Translations under genes and position numbers: made by a program
Notes under the pieces: model-generated
Database searches by the model: none
Told to the model about the DNA's origin: nothing
Seen by the model: only the letters and a program-made list of their open reading frames with translations
In this document: in pieces, positions 39,701 through 39,889 of the stretch
Layout: each line of letters starts with the position of its first letter
Position numbering within the stretch: position 1 is the first letter of the stretch
DNA from: Bacteroidota bacterium
GTDB taxonomy: Bacteria; Bacteroidota; Bacteroidia; AKYH767-A; 2013-40CM-41-45
Assembly: GCA_026391975.1 (NCBI GenBank)
Contig: JAPLDB010000024.1
Coordinates: forward strand, 1-39,889
Length of the DNA stretch: 39,889 nucleotides
Direction: 5' to 3'

Positions 39701-39889
39701 TGTAGGTGAAATTCTCGTTGACGGCATAATTTCCGCCGTTACCGCCACTGTCGTAAAACGTACCTCCGCATGCATTAATGGTCCCGTTGCCCATGTTATA
39801 GGCTTGTGCATTACCAAGGGCACTCAGTACACAAACTAAAATTGCTACGACCTCACATCGTAGAAATGAAAGAATGAAATTCCTTTTTG
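21450..39889 (-). CDS. Giant SprB-like T9SS type B surface protein (more than 6114 aa; 5' end beyond the window)
   Basis: About 68 SprB-type repeats, two PKD domains, and C-terminal [20 protein letters not shown]...[45 protein letters not shown]...GHVTLVQ (gliding motility-associated type B sorting domain). Upstream of the called Met the frame is open to the window edge and reads [35 protein letters not shown], a signal peptide. Confidence 0.95.
   Translation of the reverse strand, partial: [6145 protein letters not shown]
21740..22215 (-). other. Two PKD-type domains (approximate bounds)
   Basis: [39 protein letters not shown] and [41 protein letters not shown]. Confidence 0.85.
23115..28583 (-). 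repeat. Higher-order tetrameric repeat block 2: six copies of a four-repeat unit (about 912 bp)
   Basis: Repeats 43-66 in my numbering: alternating CG/CNG repeats with a recurring order of linkers (SN.GGP..ASVG.NV; .TEPx[14 protein letters not shown].LQSS; .TEPAAI.ASSTPA). A matching antisense landmark (GAAGAYTG-like) falls at 24265, 25177, 26089, 27001 and 27913, each 912 bp apart. Confidence 0.85.
28584..31316 (-). repeat. Higher-order tetrameric repeat block 1: three copies of a different four-repeat unit (about 911 bp)
   Basis: Repeats 31-42: CG repeat ending ASVQQDV; then CIS.DN(V/I)TI; then SW(S/T)GGGGTGA; then [7 protein letters not shown]-type repeat (SWSPSGG in the third copy). The landmark CRTCCTG falls at 29273, 30182 and 31094. 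Confidence 0.82.
32910..35384 (-). repeat. Homogenised block of 11 tandem 225-bp (75-aa) SprB repeats
   Basis: Repeats 13-23: near-identical [75 protein letters not shown]; 2475 bp = 11 x 225. Confidence 0.9.
39448..39794 (-). other. CUB-like N-terminal domain of the giant protein (approximate bounds)
   Basis: [29 protein letters not shown]...[33 protein letters not shown]...[24 protein letters not shown]. Confidence 0.8.

Noticed and set aside
1-39889. tRNA, rRNA, integrase, transposase, prophage or defence-system genes
   Set aside because: None recognised in the ORFs or the intergenic sequence; the window looks chromosomal without an obvious mobile element.

Overview
Bacteroidota-type chromosomal window: the genes show T9SS sorting domains, TTTG/TAnnTTTG promoters and SprB repeats. 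From left to right: (1) A minus-strand operon of about 6.8 kb: ECF sigma factor, small TM putative anti-sigma factor, Spy/CpxP/CnrX-like metal-sensor protein, multicopper oxidase, redoxin, arylsulfotransferase-like protein, YHYH protein, ending in a clear terminator. (2) A MoxR/Mg-chelatase-like AAA ATPase plus VWA pair. (3) A cytochrome P460-like lipoprotein and a small membrane protein. (4) A papain-like secreted protease paired with a secreted partner of unknown function. (5) Plus-strand polysaccharide genes: flippase, two tandem Wzz-like proteins, O-antigen ligase. (6) mqnE and a C-terminal processing protease with a 17-A tract at its 5' end. (7) A giant minus-strand T9SS surface protein of more than 6114 aa with about 68 SprB-type repeats, occupying 21.4-39.9 kb and running off the right edge. 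Main observations: a nested higher-order (tetrameric) repeat organisation of the giant gene with 900-912 bp periods; an in-frame stop that truncates the T9SS sorting domain of the arylsulfotransferase-like protein; a CnrYXH-like sensing module placed upstream of T9SS-exported copper and redox proteins; and a protease without a propeptide next to a candidate trans-acting partner. All family assignments come from reading motifs; no database search was run.
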